Of a DNA stretch of 64,000 nucleotides, positions 1 through 9,329 are shown one piece after another. The stretch's first letter is position 1; each line of letters opens with the position of its first letter. The position numbers were made by a program, and so were the translations under genes. This DNA comes from Dyella_B jejuensis (lineage in GTDB: Bacteria; Pseudomonadota; Gammaproteobacteria; Xanthomonadales; Rhodanobacteraceae), in assembly GCF_044904675.1 (NCBI RefSeq), contig NZ_JADIKJ010000010.1:1-64000 (forward strand). The letters are read 5' to 3'. The notes below the pieces were generated by a model. The model ran no database searches. It had not been told where the DNA came from and was given only the letters and a program-made list of their open reading frames with translations.

Positions 1-194
1 ATGCCCACCGTCACCTCCGGACCCACGCCGCGCGAACGCAGACCATGCGCCAGGCGGTTCGCACGCGCATTCAGTTCCGCGTACCCATACGACGTGCCTG
101 CGTACACCAGGGCCGCTGCGTCCGGACGCTCGCGGGCCTGACGCTCGAAGGCTTCGTCCACGCTCCCCGGCGGTATTGGCTGGACAGCGCCGCA
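1..194. repeat. Near-identical adenylation-domain repeat, copy 1
   Basis: This stretch matches 1905-2098 at a constant offset of 1904 bp, with two mismatches in 194 positions (141 and 168). Similarity decays sharply after position 194. The repeat may continue left of the window. It encodes the N-terminal part of an adenylation domain in both places. Confidence 0.95.
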
Positions 195-278
195 ACGCCA
201 TGACTGCCGCGCATGCTGCGCATCTGACAACGTCGGTGGGATATCTCCCGTTTCCCGGCGGGGGTCGATATGCGTCAC
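1..278 (-). CDS. Non-ribosomal peptide synthetase, N-terminal part of an adenylation domain (partial, runs off left edge)
   Basis: An open frame starts with GTG at 278-276, overlapping the TGA stop (277-275) of the upstream NRPS gene, and stays open to the window edge. About 26 unrelated residues (beginning VTHIDPRRETGD) are followed by WRCGAVQPIPPGSVDEAFER and the start of an adenylation domain (PDAAALVYAG, ANRLAHGLRSRGVGPEVTVG). From there the protein is almost identical to the second adenylation domain of the preceding gene. No condensation domain precedes the adenylation domain, although the preceding gene ends in a carrier domain, which is unusual. The adenylation identity is clear. The GTG start is inferred from translational coupling, because no ATG lies in frame before the domain. 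Confidence 0.75.
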   Translation of the reverse strand, partial: MTHIDPRRETGDIPPTLSDAQHARQSWRCGAVQPIPPGSVDEAFERQARERPDAAALVYAGTSYGYAELNARANRLAHGLRSRGVGPEVTVG

Positions 279-3200
279 CATTGCATGTGCTCGAGTTCGC
301 TGCTCTCGCTATCGACCACCGCCTGTGCGCTGCTTACAAGCGCAGCCATGGCTTCCAGTCGAGGCGCATCGAACAGGGTGCGTAACGTCAGCTCGACGCC
401 GAAGGCATCGCGAATTGCGACGGTCAAAAGCATCATCAGCATGGAATGGGCACCGAGAGCGAAAATGTCGGCATCAAGGCCGATATTGGCCATATCCACA
501 CCCAGGAGCTCGGCCCAGATTTCGGCGAGTCTCCTTTCAGTGGCATCGCGAGGCGATCGATACGATCCCGGATGTACGGTCGCCAGCGCGGACAGCGCAC
601 GCATATCCAGTTTGCCGTTGACCGTCGTGGGCAGTTGATCCAGTCGCATCAGCGTCGCCGGCACCATGCAGCTCGGCAGCTTTACCCGCAGCCGCTCCAG
701 CACGTCGTCCTCCCAGCCGGCCGCCACCGGGGCATCCATCGATGCCACCACGTAACCCGCCAGGCGTAGCCCGCCGGTTCCCTCGCGCGCGATCACCGCC
801 GCCGCGGCCACGCCCGGTTCCGCGCGCAGCGCCTGCGCCACTTCCTGCGGTTCCACGCGGTAGCCATCCATCTTCACCTGGCCGTCCAAACGCCCCAGGT
901 ATTCCAGCGAGCCATCCCCGCTCCAGCGCACCCGGTCGCCGCTGCGGTAGTAACGGCCCGCATGGCCCGCCACCGTCACGAAGCGCTCCGCCGTTTCCGC
1001 CTCGCGGCCCACGTATCCCCGCGCCACGCCGGCACCGCCGATGTACAGCTCGCCCGGCACGCCTTCGGGTTGCTCCTGGCCCTGGCGGTCCAGCACCAGG
1101 CAGCGCACATTCGCCATCGGCCGGCCGATCCGCGGCAGCGGACCTTCGATGCGCGTCACCGTCGCGTACACCGTCGTCTCCGTCGGCCCGTAGGCATTCA
1201 GCGCACCCTCGGCACGTCCCGCGTAGTGCGCCGCAAGGCGGCCCCACAGATTCGCGCCGATCGCCTCGCCAGCGATCACCACGGACGGCAGCGGCGCGCC
1301 CTGCACTTCCAGCAACGCCTCGACCTGCAACGGCGTGGCGTCCAGTACCTGGATCGATTCGCGCGCCAGGTACGCACGCAGTTGCACCGGATCCCGGCGC
1401 AGTTCCGCCGGCAGCAGGTACAAGGTTGCACCATGGCGCCATTGCACCAGCGCCTGCAGCGACACGTCGAAGCCGTAGGAGGCGTTCCATGCCCAACGTT
1501 CCCAGCCATGGGCTCCCAGCCCCGCCAAGGCCGCATCCAGTCCCGCGGCGAGGTTCATCACGCTGCCGTGCTCGACCCGCACCCCTTTCGGGCGACCACT
1601 CGAGCCCGACGTGAACAGGATGTAGGCCAGCCGATCCGGCGGCGTCGGCTCGCTCCGCACCGGATCGTGCGCCGGCGCCGCCGCCAGCTCCGCGCGCAGC
1701 GCCGCCGTGTCCAACGCCAGCGGGATCGCCGCATGCAACCCTTGCAGCAGGGCTTCATGGCCGATCACGCAGTCCGCCTGCGCGTCATCGCGCATCATGG
1801 CCAGCCGCGCCGACGGGTTGTCCGGATCCAGCGGCACATACGCGCCACCGGCTTTCCACACCGCCAGGATCGCTACCGCCAGGTCCGCCGAACGCGGCAA
1901 GCAGATGCCCACCGTCACCTCCGGACCCACGCCGCGCGAACGCAGACCATGCGCCAGGCGGTTCGCACGCGCATTCAGTTCCGCGTACCCATACGACGTG
2001 CCTGCGTACACCAGGGCCGCTGCGTCCGGACGCTCGCGGGCCTGGCGCTCGAAGGCTTCGTCCACGCTCCCTGGCGGTATTGGCTGGACAGCGCCGCAGC
2101 CCCACGTCTGCGCAATCTCGCGCACCCGCGATGCCGGTGTCAGCCGCAATGACGACAAGGCCGCGTCAGGGTTGGAGGTCACTTGTTCGAGCAGATAAAG
2201 GTAAGCGTTGCTAAAGCCCTCCAGATCCGATGAGGCATATATGTCCTGGTCGTACTCCCACTCGCCAACCAGTCCTTCCCGGTCTTCACGCATGCTCAAC
2301 AACAGGGCGAACTTCGGCTCCTGTCCGCCTCGCGGCAGCATCTCGACGCGCCCGCCGCCGAATTCACCCGCCAATTCGCTGCCGTTCTCCAGCACGAAGC
2401 TGACATCGAAGAGCACGCTCACACCCTGCTCGGCTTGCACCGCCTGTACCACACGTTCATAGGGAACATCCCGATGCGCGTAGGCATCCAGTGCGGTCCT
2501 TCGCACGAGTTCAAGGAGCGCACGAAACGTGCCCGTGCCAGAAAGGTCGGAACGCAAAGCCAACGTATTGAGAAAATAGCCGACCACCGACTCGAGGTTT
2601 TCGTGCCCGCGCATGGAGATCGGCGAACCGACCACGACGTCATCGCGATCGTGGATGCGGGCAAGAAGCAGCTTGTACACGGCCAGACAGGCCATGAACA
2701 ACGTTGTGCCTGTATTGCGTGCGACGATACGGAGCGCCTCCACCTGAGCGCTGCCGATTCGCATCGGATGGCGCCCCGCTGGCTGACGCTGCGATGCCGC
2801 GGCTCCACTCCATCCTGCATGCAGCGGATCGGGAAGCAGGCCCAGTTGATTTCGCCAATAGTCGAGTGAACCTGTCGAGGTTGTACTTTCGACAAGTCCG
2901 TGCTCCCATTCCGCGAAATCGGCGTATTGCACCGGCAATGGAGCCAGCGACGTCGCGGACCGGTTCGCATACAGAGCGGCCAGTTCACGCACGAAAATCT
3001 GCAACGACCAAGCATCGGTCACGATGTGATGCCAGTTGAAAAGCAGCACCTGCTCTTCATCGCTGCAGCGTATGATCGCAACGCGAATCAACGGCCCGTT
3101 GCGCAAATCGAAGGGTGTTCGACTATCCGTCTGGATCAGCTCTTCCAGGTTCCGGGCTCGATCATCCGCACTCATCCCACGTAGATCGTGCTCGGCGAAG

Positions 3201-6200
3201 CCAGGCGTCGCGTCCGGGAGGACGATCTGAAGCGGCCCTCTGTCGCCGCTGGCAAATACCGTTCGCAGGATTTCGTGCCTTTTTACCAGTGTCCGCAGGC
3301 AGTCGTGCAGGTGGTCTGCGTTCAACGGTGCGCGCACACGGAGGGCACTGGGATTGTTGTAGGCGCTGGAGTCGGGATCGAGCTCGTAAATGAACCACAG
3401 GCGCTGCTGGGCAAACGATTGCCTGAAGACATTTTGCGACGCCTCCTCCTTTCGGGGAAGCGAAGGTATGGGAAGCGCGTCAGCGCCATTGCCATGGCCG
3501 CGTGAGAAGCAGATCAGGCGCGTCATGGCTTCGACAGTCGTTGTTTCGAGCACTTCGCTCAGCGCCAAGTCGACGCCGAAAACCCGGCGGATCCGCGAGA
3601 GCAATCGAATCAGAAGCAGCGAATGGCCGCCCAGTGCAAAGAAATCATCGCTCACCAGGATATTGGACACGCCAAGTACTTCCCGCCACATTTCCAGCAA
3701 CATCGACTGTTCTGGCGTAACGGCACCGGATTGCGCATGGCCGCCACTTGCCGATGCGCCGAACGTTTGCGCGAGCATCTTGCGATCGAGCTTGCCATTC
3801 AGGGTCAGCGGCAAGCGATCAACGACGTCAATGGACGCCGGCAGCATGTACTTGGGGATGCGTTCGCCCAGCCAGGCCTTCATCTGCGTGGTCGTGATCG
3901 ACTCATCGCCCTCGCTGAGCACTACTGCGGCGATCAACCTGGCCGACGCATCCGCGCTCTGTCCGGCCACCGTTGCCGCGGCATGGCGGATCCGGGGATG
4001 GCGCATCAGCGCGGCTTCCACCTCGGCCAACTCGATGCGGAACCCATGCAGTTTGACTTGACCATCACGGCGCCCGGCGAACTCGATCGAGCCGTCTTCC
4101 ACATAGCGGCCAAAATCGCCGGTGCGATACATCCGGCCATCCGGGTGTCCAACGAATGGATCAGGCAGGAAAGACTCTAAGGTCGATTCCGGGCGGCGAT
4201 GGTACCCCAGCGCAAGGCTGGGTCCACCGATGTACAGCTCGCCATACTGCCCCATGGGAACCGGCTTGCGATGACGATCGAGAACATAGATCCGGACGTG
4301 CGGATAGGGGTTGCCGATGGGTAGCGCGAGCCGCCGCGAAACTTCGGGGAGTGCGCCAAGATCGGCCGCCGTTACGCTGACCGTGGTTTCAGTCGGTCCA
4401 TAAGTATTGAGCAGCCGCACACCCGTGCCTGATATGCGCTGCCAATGGGCCAGTGCATCCGGGCTGGCCGCCTCACCGCCGATGATCAGCAGGCGGACGC
4501 ACCCAGGTAGGCGTACATCAGCGTCGGCCACCATGGTGCTCACCAGTTCGTGCCAGAGCGACGTCGGCAGATTCAACACCGAAATCCGCTGCTCCTCGAT
4601 CGAAGCGACCAGCTGCTGCACCGAGACGGATCCGATTGCATCGTCGGGGAACACCAGCGTGGCCCCGGCCAGCAGGCTGGGAAAGATCTCTTCGGCGCTA
4701 GTGTCGAAACCGATCGAGGCGAATTGCAACACGCGGTCGCCGGGCTCAACGCGAAACAGGGTTTGAACACCATGGGTGAACGCGGCAAGGGCGCCATGCC
4801 CCACCACCACACCTTTTGGTTCGCCGCTGGTTCCGGATGTATAGATGATGTAAGCGGGATCACTCGTCGCGGGAGTCGGCGCGAATGTCGTTGGCGACTG
4901 GTCAGGCCACGAAGGCACCAGGTCGATCGCAAGGAGAGGCGGTTCCGATCCATGCCAGTCATCGACGCGCTCTGGCGAGGTCAACATCAGCTTGATGCCG
5001 GCGTCGTCGCACAGGTGGTCACGCCGCCTCCGCGGCAACCCAGGATCGATGGGTACGTACACTGCGCCGATTTTCATGGCGGCAAGCAGCGCCACCACGA
5101 AGCCCGGTTCCCGCTGGAAGAACAGTCCGACCTTGTCGCCCGCGCCGATACCCCGGGACCTGAGGGATTGAGCCACCCTCATCGCGATCCCGTCCACTTC
5201 GTTAAACGTGTATCGCCATCCCCTGCCTTCCAGCGCAATGGCATCGGGATAGTCGTGAGCGCGACTTTCTATCGCCGCGAGCATGTTCGTCGCCGGCTGG
5301 ATGACAGGCTGGGCCGGTGGCGGCTCGGCACCAAACGGCAGCCGGTCGATGGCCAGATCCGGATATTTGAGAATCGCCTCTATCAAGCACTGATAACAGC
5401 GCTCGATCCGAGCCATGGCTTTCGCCGAAAAAAGGTGCGTGTTGTACTCGAAAACGCCAGAAAAATGGCCCTGGACCACGCTCAGGCTGAAGTTCAGATC
5501 CAGCTTGGCCGCGCCGGTGTCGCAGTCAATCACGCTGACCTTGTCGCTGACCACATCCGTCGGCCAGGGCGTATTCTGGAAGTCGAAGCCAGCTTGAAAA
5601 AGACGGTTGCGATCAGTAGCGCGTGCCACCTGCACGTTCTGCATGATCGTGGTCATGGATGCGGACGTATGTTCGTAGTCGCTCAGGCACTCGCCGCGCA
5701 CGCGGCCCAGCAAGTCGACAAAGCTCTCGTCCGGATTGACGCGCCCTCGCATCGGCAGAATGTCGGAGAACAGGCCGATGACGTTGCGGCAGTCCCGCTC
5801 TTCGCGATTGGAGACGCTCACGCCGAGCACGATGTCGTCCTGCCCGCAAATGCGGGAAAGCAGCGCGTAAAAACTCGCCAGTACGACCATGAACGTCGTG
5901 GCGCCACGTTGGCGGCCCACCTCGGCCAGGTCCTTGGACACCTTTTCGGGTATGACGAAGGCGTGAATCGCTCCACGAAAATCATTTCGCGGCGGCCGCC
6001 GGAATTCGATGGGCAGATCAAGGGTTGCGGGTGCGCCCTGCAGGCGTCGAGACCAGTATTCGACATCGGCACGCCCCTGATCGCTGGCGGCCACTTCGCG
6101 CAGACGATTCACGTGGCTGGCGTAGCTGACGGGAAGCGGATCAAACGCGGGCTCAGTACCGTGAAGGTGGCTTCTGAAGGCCTTTCCGAAATCCCGCACG

Positions 6201-6739
6201 AACACTCCGATGGACCAGCCATCCATCACAACGTGATGGAACGTGGCCAGCAATGCGTGCAGGCTCTCGTTGATCCGCACCAGGCGGAAACGAAACAGCG
6301 GACCTTCCCGTAGGTCAAAGGCGAGTGCCGACTGCTGGACGCAGAGTTGCTTTACGCGAGCTTCCCAATCGTCGCCCTGGTCGTCCCCAAGCTGCATCCT
6401 GGGCAACTCAAGCGCCACCTCTTCCAGAACCCGCTGCCGGGGTTCGTCATCGGTGCTTTCAAATACGGTGCGAAGCGATGCGTGGCGACCTATCACGGTA
6501 CGAAGCGACGCCTCGACGGTTTCGTGCATGACGTTTTCGGCGATCAGCCCATGCAGGCAGAAAGCGATCGACATGTTGTAAGCCGTGTTCCCCGGGGTCA
6601 GCTGCTGCTGCATCCAGATGCCCAGCTGTGCCGGTGACAGAGGGAATACCCGCTGGCGTTCGTCACGCTTGCGCAGCAAGGCCTCACGCAATGCGTTCTT
6701 GCGGTCGAGTGGCGGCGGGGTCAACACTTTCTCCGTCAT
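275..6739 (-). CDS. Non-ribosomal peptide synthetase, two modules C-A-T-C-A-T
   Basis: A 2154-residue cytoplasmic assembly-line enzyme that should add two amino acids to an acyl chain. Condensation domain 1 (about 30-465) has the intact HHVVMDG motif (H168, H169, D173). Adenylation domain 1 (about 480-990) has IIYTSGTSGEPKG and NTYGPTETT. Carrier 1 has GGHSL with S1040. Condensation domain 2 (about 1105-1530) has HHIVTDA, so alanine replaces the usual glycine at 1243. Adenylation domain 2 (about 1555-2060) has FTSGSSGRPKG and NAYGPTETT. Carrier 2 has LGAHSM with S2099. There is no epimerisation or thioesterase domain. My manual reading of the A1 pocket (D, T, E, N, I, G, T, V, S, K) has Glu at position 239, as in pockets for basic residues; A2 reads D, V, Q, D, V, A, A, V, Y, K, which I cannot assign. 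The start is 5 bp after the thioesterase stop. Confidence 0.95.
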   Translation of the reverse strand: MTEKVLTPPPLDRKNALREALLRKRDERQRVFPLSPAQLGIWMQQQLTPGNTAYNMSIAFCLHGLIAENVMHETVEASLRTVIGRHASLRTVFESTDDEPRQRVLEEVALELPRMQLGDDQGDDWEARVKQLCVQQSALAFDLREGPLFRFRLVRINESLHALLATFHHVVMDGWSIGVFVRDFGKAFRSHLHGTEPAFDPLPVSYASHVNRLREVAASDQGRADVEYWSRRLQGAPATLDLPIEFRRPPRNDFRGAIHAFVIPEKVSKDLAEVGRQRGATTFMVVLASFYALLSRICGQDDIVLGVSVSNREERDCRNVIGLFSDILPMRGRVNPDESFVDLLGRVRGECLSDYEHTSASMTTIMQNVQVARATDRNRLFQAGFDFQNTPWPTDVVSDKVSVIDCDTGAAKLDLNFSLSVVQGHFSGVFEYNTHLFSAKAMARIERCYQCLIEAILKYPDLAIDRLPFGAEPPPAQPVIQPATNMLAAIESRAHDYPDAIALEGRGWRYTFNEVDGIAMRVAQSLRSRGIGAGDKVGLFFQREPGFVVALLAAMKIGAVYVPIDPGLPRRRRDHLCDDAGIKLMLTSPERVDDWHGSEPPLLAIDLVPSWPDQSPTTFAPTPATSDPAYIIYTSGTSGEPKGVVVGHGALAAFTHGVQTLFRVEPGDRVLQFASIGFDTSAEEIFPSLLAGATLVFPDDAIGSVSVQQLVASIEEQRISVLNLPTSLWHELVSTMVADADVRLPGCVRLLIIGGEAASPDALAHWQRISGTGVRLLNTYGPTETTVSVTAADLGALPEVSRRLALPIGNPYPHVRIYVLDRHRKPVPMGQYGELYIGGPSLALGYHRRPESTLESFLPDPFVGHPDGRMYRTGDFGRYVEDGSIEFAGRRDGQVKLHGFRIELAEVEAALMRHPRIRHAAATVAGQSADASARLIAAVVLSEGDESITTTQMKAWLGERIPKYMLPASIDVVDRLPLTLNGKLDRKMLAQTFGASASGGHAQSGAVTPEQSMLLEMWREVLGVSNILVSDDFFALGGHSLLLIRLLSRIRRVFGVDLALSEVLETTTVEAMTRLICFSRGHGNGADALPIPSLPRKEEASQNVFRQSFAQQRLWFIYELDPDSSAYNNPSALRVRAPLNADHLHDCLRTLVKRHEILRTVFASGDRGPLQIVLPDATPGFAEHDLRGMSADDRARNLEELIQTDSRTPFDLRNGPLIRVAIIRCSDEEQVLLFNWHHIVTDAWSLQIFVRELAALYANRSATSLAPLPVQYADFAEWEHGLVESTTSTGSLDYWRNQLGLLPDPLHAGWSGAAASQRQPAGRHPMRIGSAQVEALRIVARNTGTTLFMACLAVYKLLLARIHDRDDVVVGSPISMRGHENLESVVGYFLNTLALRSDLSGTGTFRALLELVRRTALDAYAHRDVPYERVVQAVQAEQGVSVLFDVSFVLENGSELAGEFGGGRVEMLPRGGQEPKFALLLSMREDREGLVGEWEYDQDIYASSDLEGFSNAYLYLLEQVTSNPDAALSSLRLTPASRVREIAQTWGCGAVQPIPPGSVDEAFERQARERPDAAALVYAGTSYGYAELNARANRLAHGLRSRGVGPEVTVGICLPRSADLAVAILAVWKAGGAYVPLDPDNPSARLAMMRDDAQADCVIGHEALLQGLHAAIPLALDTAALRAELAAAPAHDPVRSEPTPPDRLAYILFTSGSSGRPKGVRVEHGSVMNLAAGLDAALAGLGAHGWERWAWNASYGFDVSLQALVQWRHGATLYLLPAELRRDPVQLRAYLARESIQVLDATPLQVEALLEVQGAPLPSVVIAGEAIGANLWGRLAAHYAGRAEGALNAYGPTETTVYATVTRIEGPLPRIGRPMANVRCLVLDRQGQEQPEGVPGELYIGGAGVARGYVGREAETAERFVTVAGHAGRYYRSGDRVRWSGDGSLEYLGRLDGQVKMDGYRVEPQEVAQALRAEPGVAAAAVIAREGTGGLRLAGYVVASMDAPVAAGWEDDVLERLRVKLPSCMVPATLMRLDQLPTTVNGKLDMRALSALATVHPGSYRSPRDATERRLAEIWAELLGVDMANIGLDADIFALGAHSMLMMLLTVAIRDAFGVELTLRTLFDAPRLEAMAALVSSAQAVVDSESSELEHMQW
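1905..2098. repeat. Near-identical adenylation-domain repeat, copy 2
   Basis: Second copy of the 194-bp sequence at 1-194, within the region encoding the start of adenylation domain 2. The homology boundary near 2098 lies in the linker between condensation and adenylation domains, a known exchange point in NRPS evolution. Confidence 0.95.
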
Positions 6740-6744
6740 CGTAT

Positions 6745-7497
6745 TCAGCCCATCCTTGCCAATTCACTGCAAATGAGGCCGACCAGCTCGGTCTGCCTTT
6801 TGCGCAGGTAGAAATGCCCGCCTTCAAAGATGCGTAATGAAAAAGACAATCCGGCGAAGTGACGCCAGCCCTCGAGGCGATCGCGTGTGACGCGAATGTC
6901 GGTACTGCCTCCATACACGCTCAATGGACAGCGACAGGGGACATGGAGCTTGAAGCGATGGGTCTCGCAAGCGGTAAAGTCCGCGCGCAGTATCGGAAGG
7001 GCATAGCGCACCAGTTCGGGAGTGTTGAGAACCTCCTGCGGAAACCCTTCCAGTCGAACCAGTTCTCGGAAAAATTGCGAGTCAGGCAGTCCGTGCAGCT
7101 TCTCAGGCACGGGCATGTGCGGAGCCGGCACCGCTGACAGGAACACATGATCCGGATATGCCGTCGATCCGGCGAGCCGTTGCATTACCTCGAAGCAGAC
7201 ATATCCACCCATGCTGTGGCCGAAGAATGCACATGGCATATCGTCCGACCTGGCAATGTGTTCGGCTACCGAATCGGCGATTATCCCCAGGTCGCGACTG
7301 AGAGGCTCAGCGGATCGGCATTCACGCCCCGGATAAACCACGCCAACGAGCTCGACGAACTCGGGCAGAAGATTCGCCCACTCGTTGAAGATCGAAGGGC
7401 CCGCACCCGCGGGCGGGAAACACAATAGCCGCACCGTCGCGCGCGGAGAGCGCCGTATCGTTCTCAGAGGCATGCCGGACAGAGTCTCTGCGAACAT
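6745..7497 (-). CDS. Type II thioesterase (editing thioesterase of the NRPS/PKS cluster)
   Basis: A 250-residue alpha/beta hydrolase of the GrsT/SrfAD family, close to the usual length. The nucleophile elbow GHSMGG gives S95; D200 in GGSTD and H228 in EGGHF complete the triad. The N-terminal LLCFPPAGAGPS is characteristic of type II enzymes, which clear stalled or wrongly primed acyl groups from carrier domains. The start ATG overlaps the exporter stop by one base (TGATG), and the NRPS start follows 5 bp after its stop, so the three genes look co-translated. It is a separate protein and is unlikely to be the final releasing enzyme, which is not seen in the window. Confidence 0.93.
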   Translation of the reverse strand: MFAETLSGMPLRTIRRSPRATVRLLCFPPAGAGPSIFNEWANLLPEFVELVGVVYPGRECRSAEPLSRDLGIIADSVAEHIARSDDMPCAFFGHSMGGYVCFEVMQRLAGSTAYPDHVFLSAVPAPHMPVPEKLHGLPDSQFFRELVRLEGFPQEVLNTPELVRYALPILRADFTACETHRFKLHVPCRCPLSVYGGSTDIRVTRDRLEGWRHFAGLSFSLRIFEGGHFYLRKRQTELVGLICSELARMG

Positions 7498-9149
7498 CAG
7501 ACCGCCACCTTAGCCGCTGGCTGTTCGCGCACCAGGCGATCCTCAACGATGCGGCCCTCCTCAAAGCGCACGATTCTGTCAGCCCGCTCGAAATACTGGT
7601 CGTCGTGGCTGATTACCACGACGGTCTTGCCCGCCGCCTTCAGTGCCGGAAGAATGTCGTGGTAAAAGACGCGCTTGAAAGCTGGATCCTGATCCGCTGC
7701 CCACTCGTCGAAAAGATAGATTTCGCGGTCTTCCAGGAAAGCGTTCAGCAGTGCCAGTCGCTTGCGCTGCCCCTGGGAAAGATCAATCGTGGATAGTTCG
7801 CCATCGATCACTTTGACCTTCCTGGCCAGGCCAAGTCTGTCGATCAGGTGCGAAGCACCGTTCGACCACTCGCTGCCCGTCATGCCGTAGATCGACTTGA
7901 ACAAGTGATAGTCGGAAAGCACCGTGGAAAAACGCTGACGGTACGTATCGCGGTTATCGTCGCCGATCAGTTCGCCATCAAGAAGCAGATCGCCGCCGTC
8001 GTGGGGATACAGGCCGGTAAGGATTCGCGCAAAACTGCTCTTTCCGCTGCCGTTACCACCCACCACGAAAACCAGTTCACCCGCATCTATGCGGATATCC
8101 ACCGGGCCAAGGCGGAAAGACTCTCCCTCCTCACCTTCATAGCTATACACCAGGCCACGCAGTTCGACCGAGCCGAAGGGCGGCCGGGCTGCATCCGCCT
8201 CGTTGGATACATCGCGATGATCCGCTTCACCGAGTGCCAACCCCAACTCGGTGATCTTTTTCAACGAAACTTCAGCCAGCTTGAAGTTGGGAATCGCACC
8301 GACCAGGCTCGCGATCGGACCGCCCATGTACAGTGACATCAGGACAAATCCGCTCAACACCTGCGGAGCAAGGAAGCTCACGTGCGGCGCCACGAACAAG
8401 GCTATGCCCAGCAAGGCGAAGAAGATCATCTGGGTGTGGCCATTGGCGAGCGCCAGGATCCAGTTCCAACGCCAGGAGTGACGCATCATGTTCGTTGCGG
8501 TCGGCGTCAGACTCCGGCTCATGAACTCACCGCGCCGCGCGCGGTGCATCTTCAGTTCCTTGTTGCCATCGATCAGGTCGTTGTAGTACGAGATCAGGAC
8601 ATCCCACAACGAGCGCGCCTCGACGATGGAGGGCTGGGCTCTGCGTGCGACTATCTTGTAGTCGATGATGCCCAGTGCAAAGATGCCGACATAGATCAGG
8701 GCCAGCCACCACGACAGCCAGAACAGATATGCAAAACAAGCCATGGCAATGGCTGCGTTGGCGCACTGTTCGGGAAACTCTATCATCGCGGTGGCGATCT
8801 GGTGGATATCCGTCGTCAGCGCAGCAAGCAGCGCGCCGCGACCATTTTTTTCCACGGTGCGAAGTGGCGCACTCAGGATCTTTTCGCTCAATTCGACGCG
8901 CATGTTTCGTACCACGCGCGTCGATACCCACACCAGCAACAACTTCGACACCACCTTGGTCGATACCGCGGTGATCGCAAGCACAAGGAAGACCCAGGCT
9001 GCCCGTGAGCTTGTTTCGCCCAGGTGATCGAGGCGTTCGTTGATTACCGTCAGCACGGCGGCGCCGGACACTCCCGCGGCGACACCCGCCAGCGCCGACA
9101 GCAAAAGCGGCAACGCAGAATTCCTGAATATGAGCACGAGCAACCGCAT
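7497..9149 (-). CDS. Cyclic/lipopeptide export ABC transporter (SyrD/PvdE type), permease fused to ATPase
   Basis: A 550-residue half-transporter. The N-terminal part (1 to about 300) has hydrophobic segments near 12-38, 52-75, 128-165 and 230-280. The nucleotide-binding domain has Walker A GGNGSGKS at 364-371, signature LSQGQ at 457-461, Walker B IYLFDE ending in E482, and the switch histidine in VISHDD. This one-chain layout and length match the cyclic-peptide exporter family (SyrD, PvdE). It would move the finished lipopeptide, or a precursor, across the inner membrane. It lies between the PKS hybrid and the thioesterase; the 180 bp upstream separate it from the PKS stop and may hold an internal promoter, though I see no clear one. 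Confidence 0.93.
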   Translation of the reverse strand: MRLLVLIFRNSALPLLLSALAGVAAGVSGAAVLTVINERLDHLGETSSRAAWVFLVLAITAVSTKVVSKLLLVWVSTRVVRNMRVELSEKILSAPLRTVEKNGRGALLAALTTDIHQIATAMIEFPEQCANAAIAMACFAYLFWLSWWLALIYVGIFALGIIDYKIVARRAQPSIVEARSLWDVLISYYNDLIDGNKELKMHRARRGEFMSRSLTPTATNMMRHSWRWNWILALANGHTQMIFFALLGIALFVAPHVSFLAPQVLSGFVLMSLYMGGPIASLVGAIPNFKLAEVSLKKITELGLALGEADHRDVSNEADAARPPFGSVELRGLVYSYEGEEGESFRLGPVDIRIDAGELVFVVGGNGSGKSSFARILTGLYPHDGGDLLLDGELIGDDNRDTYRQRFSTVLSDYHLFKSIYGMTGSEWSNGASHLIDRLGLARKVKVIDGELSTIDLSQGQRKRLALLNAFLEDREIYLFDEWAADQDPAFKRVFYHDILPALKAAGKTVVVISHDDQYFERADRIVRFEEGRIVEDRLVREQPAAKVAV

Positions 9150-9329
9150 ACTGAGTTTGACTCCCTATTCCCTTAAAAAGCGACGTCCTCGGCTATGCCT
9201 GGAAGCATTCGATCCACAGCCCGGAAATCCGCTCTCCCCACCGGATAACGAACGGACGAACCAACTTGCGAACAATGGCCCGCGCTCTATGCCGCAGGCC
9301 AACGGCCATCTGAAACGATCATCGTCGCC

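Noticed and set aside
742..2152. Long open frames on the plus strand inside the NRPS region (up to about 400 codons)
   Set aside because: They are the complement of high-GC adenylation-domain codons, are rich in Arg, Pro and His, and match no family; the minus-strand NRPS explains the DNA fully.
4550..6313. A 587-codon plus-strand frame opposite the first NRPS module
   Set aside because: Low-complexity composition without domains; shadow of the coding strand.
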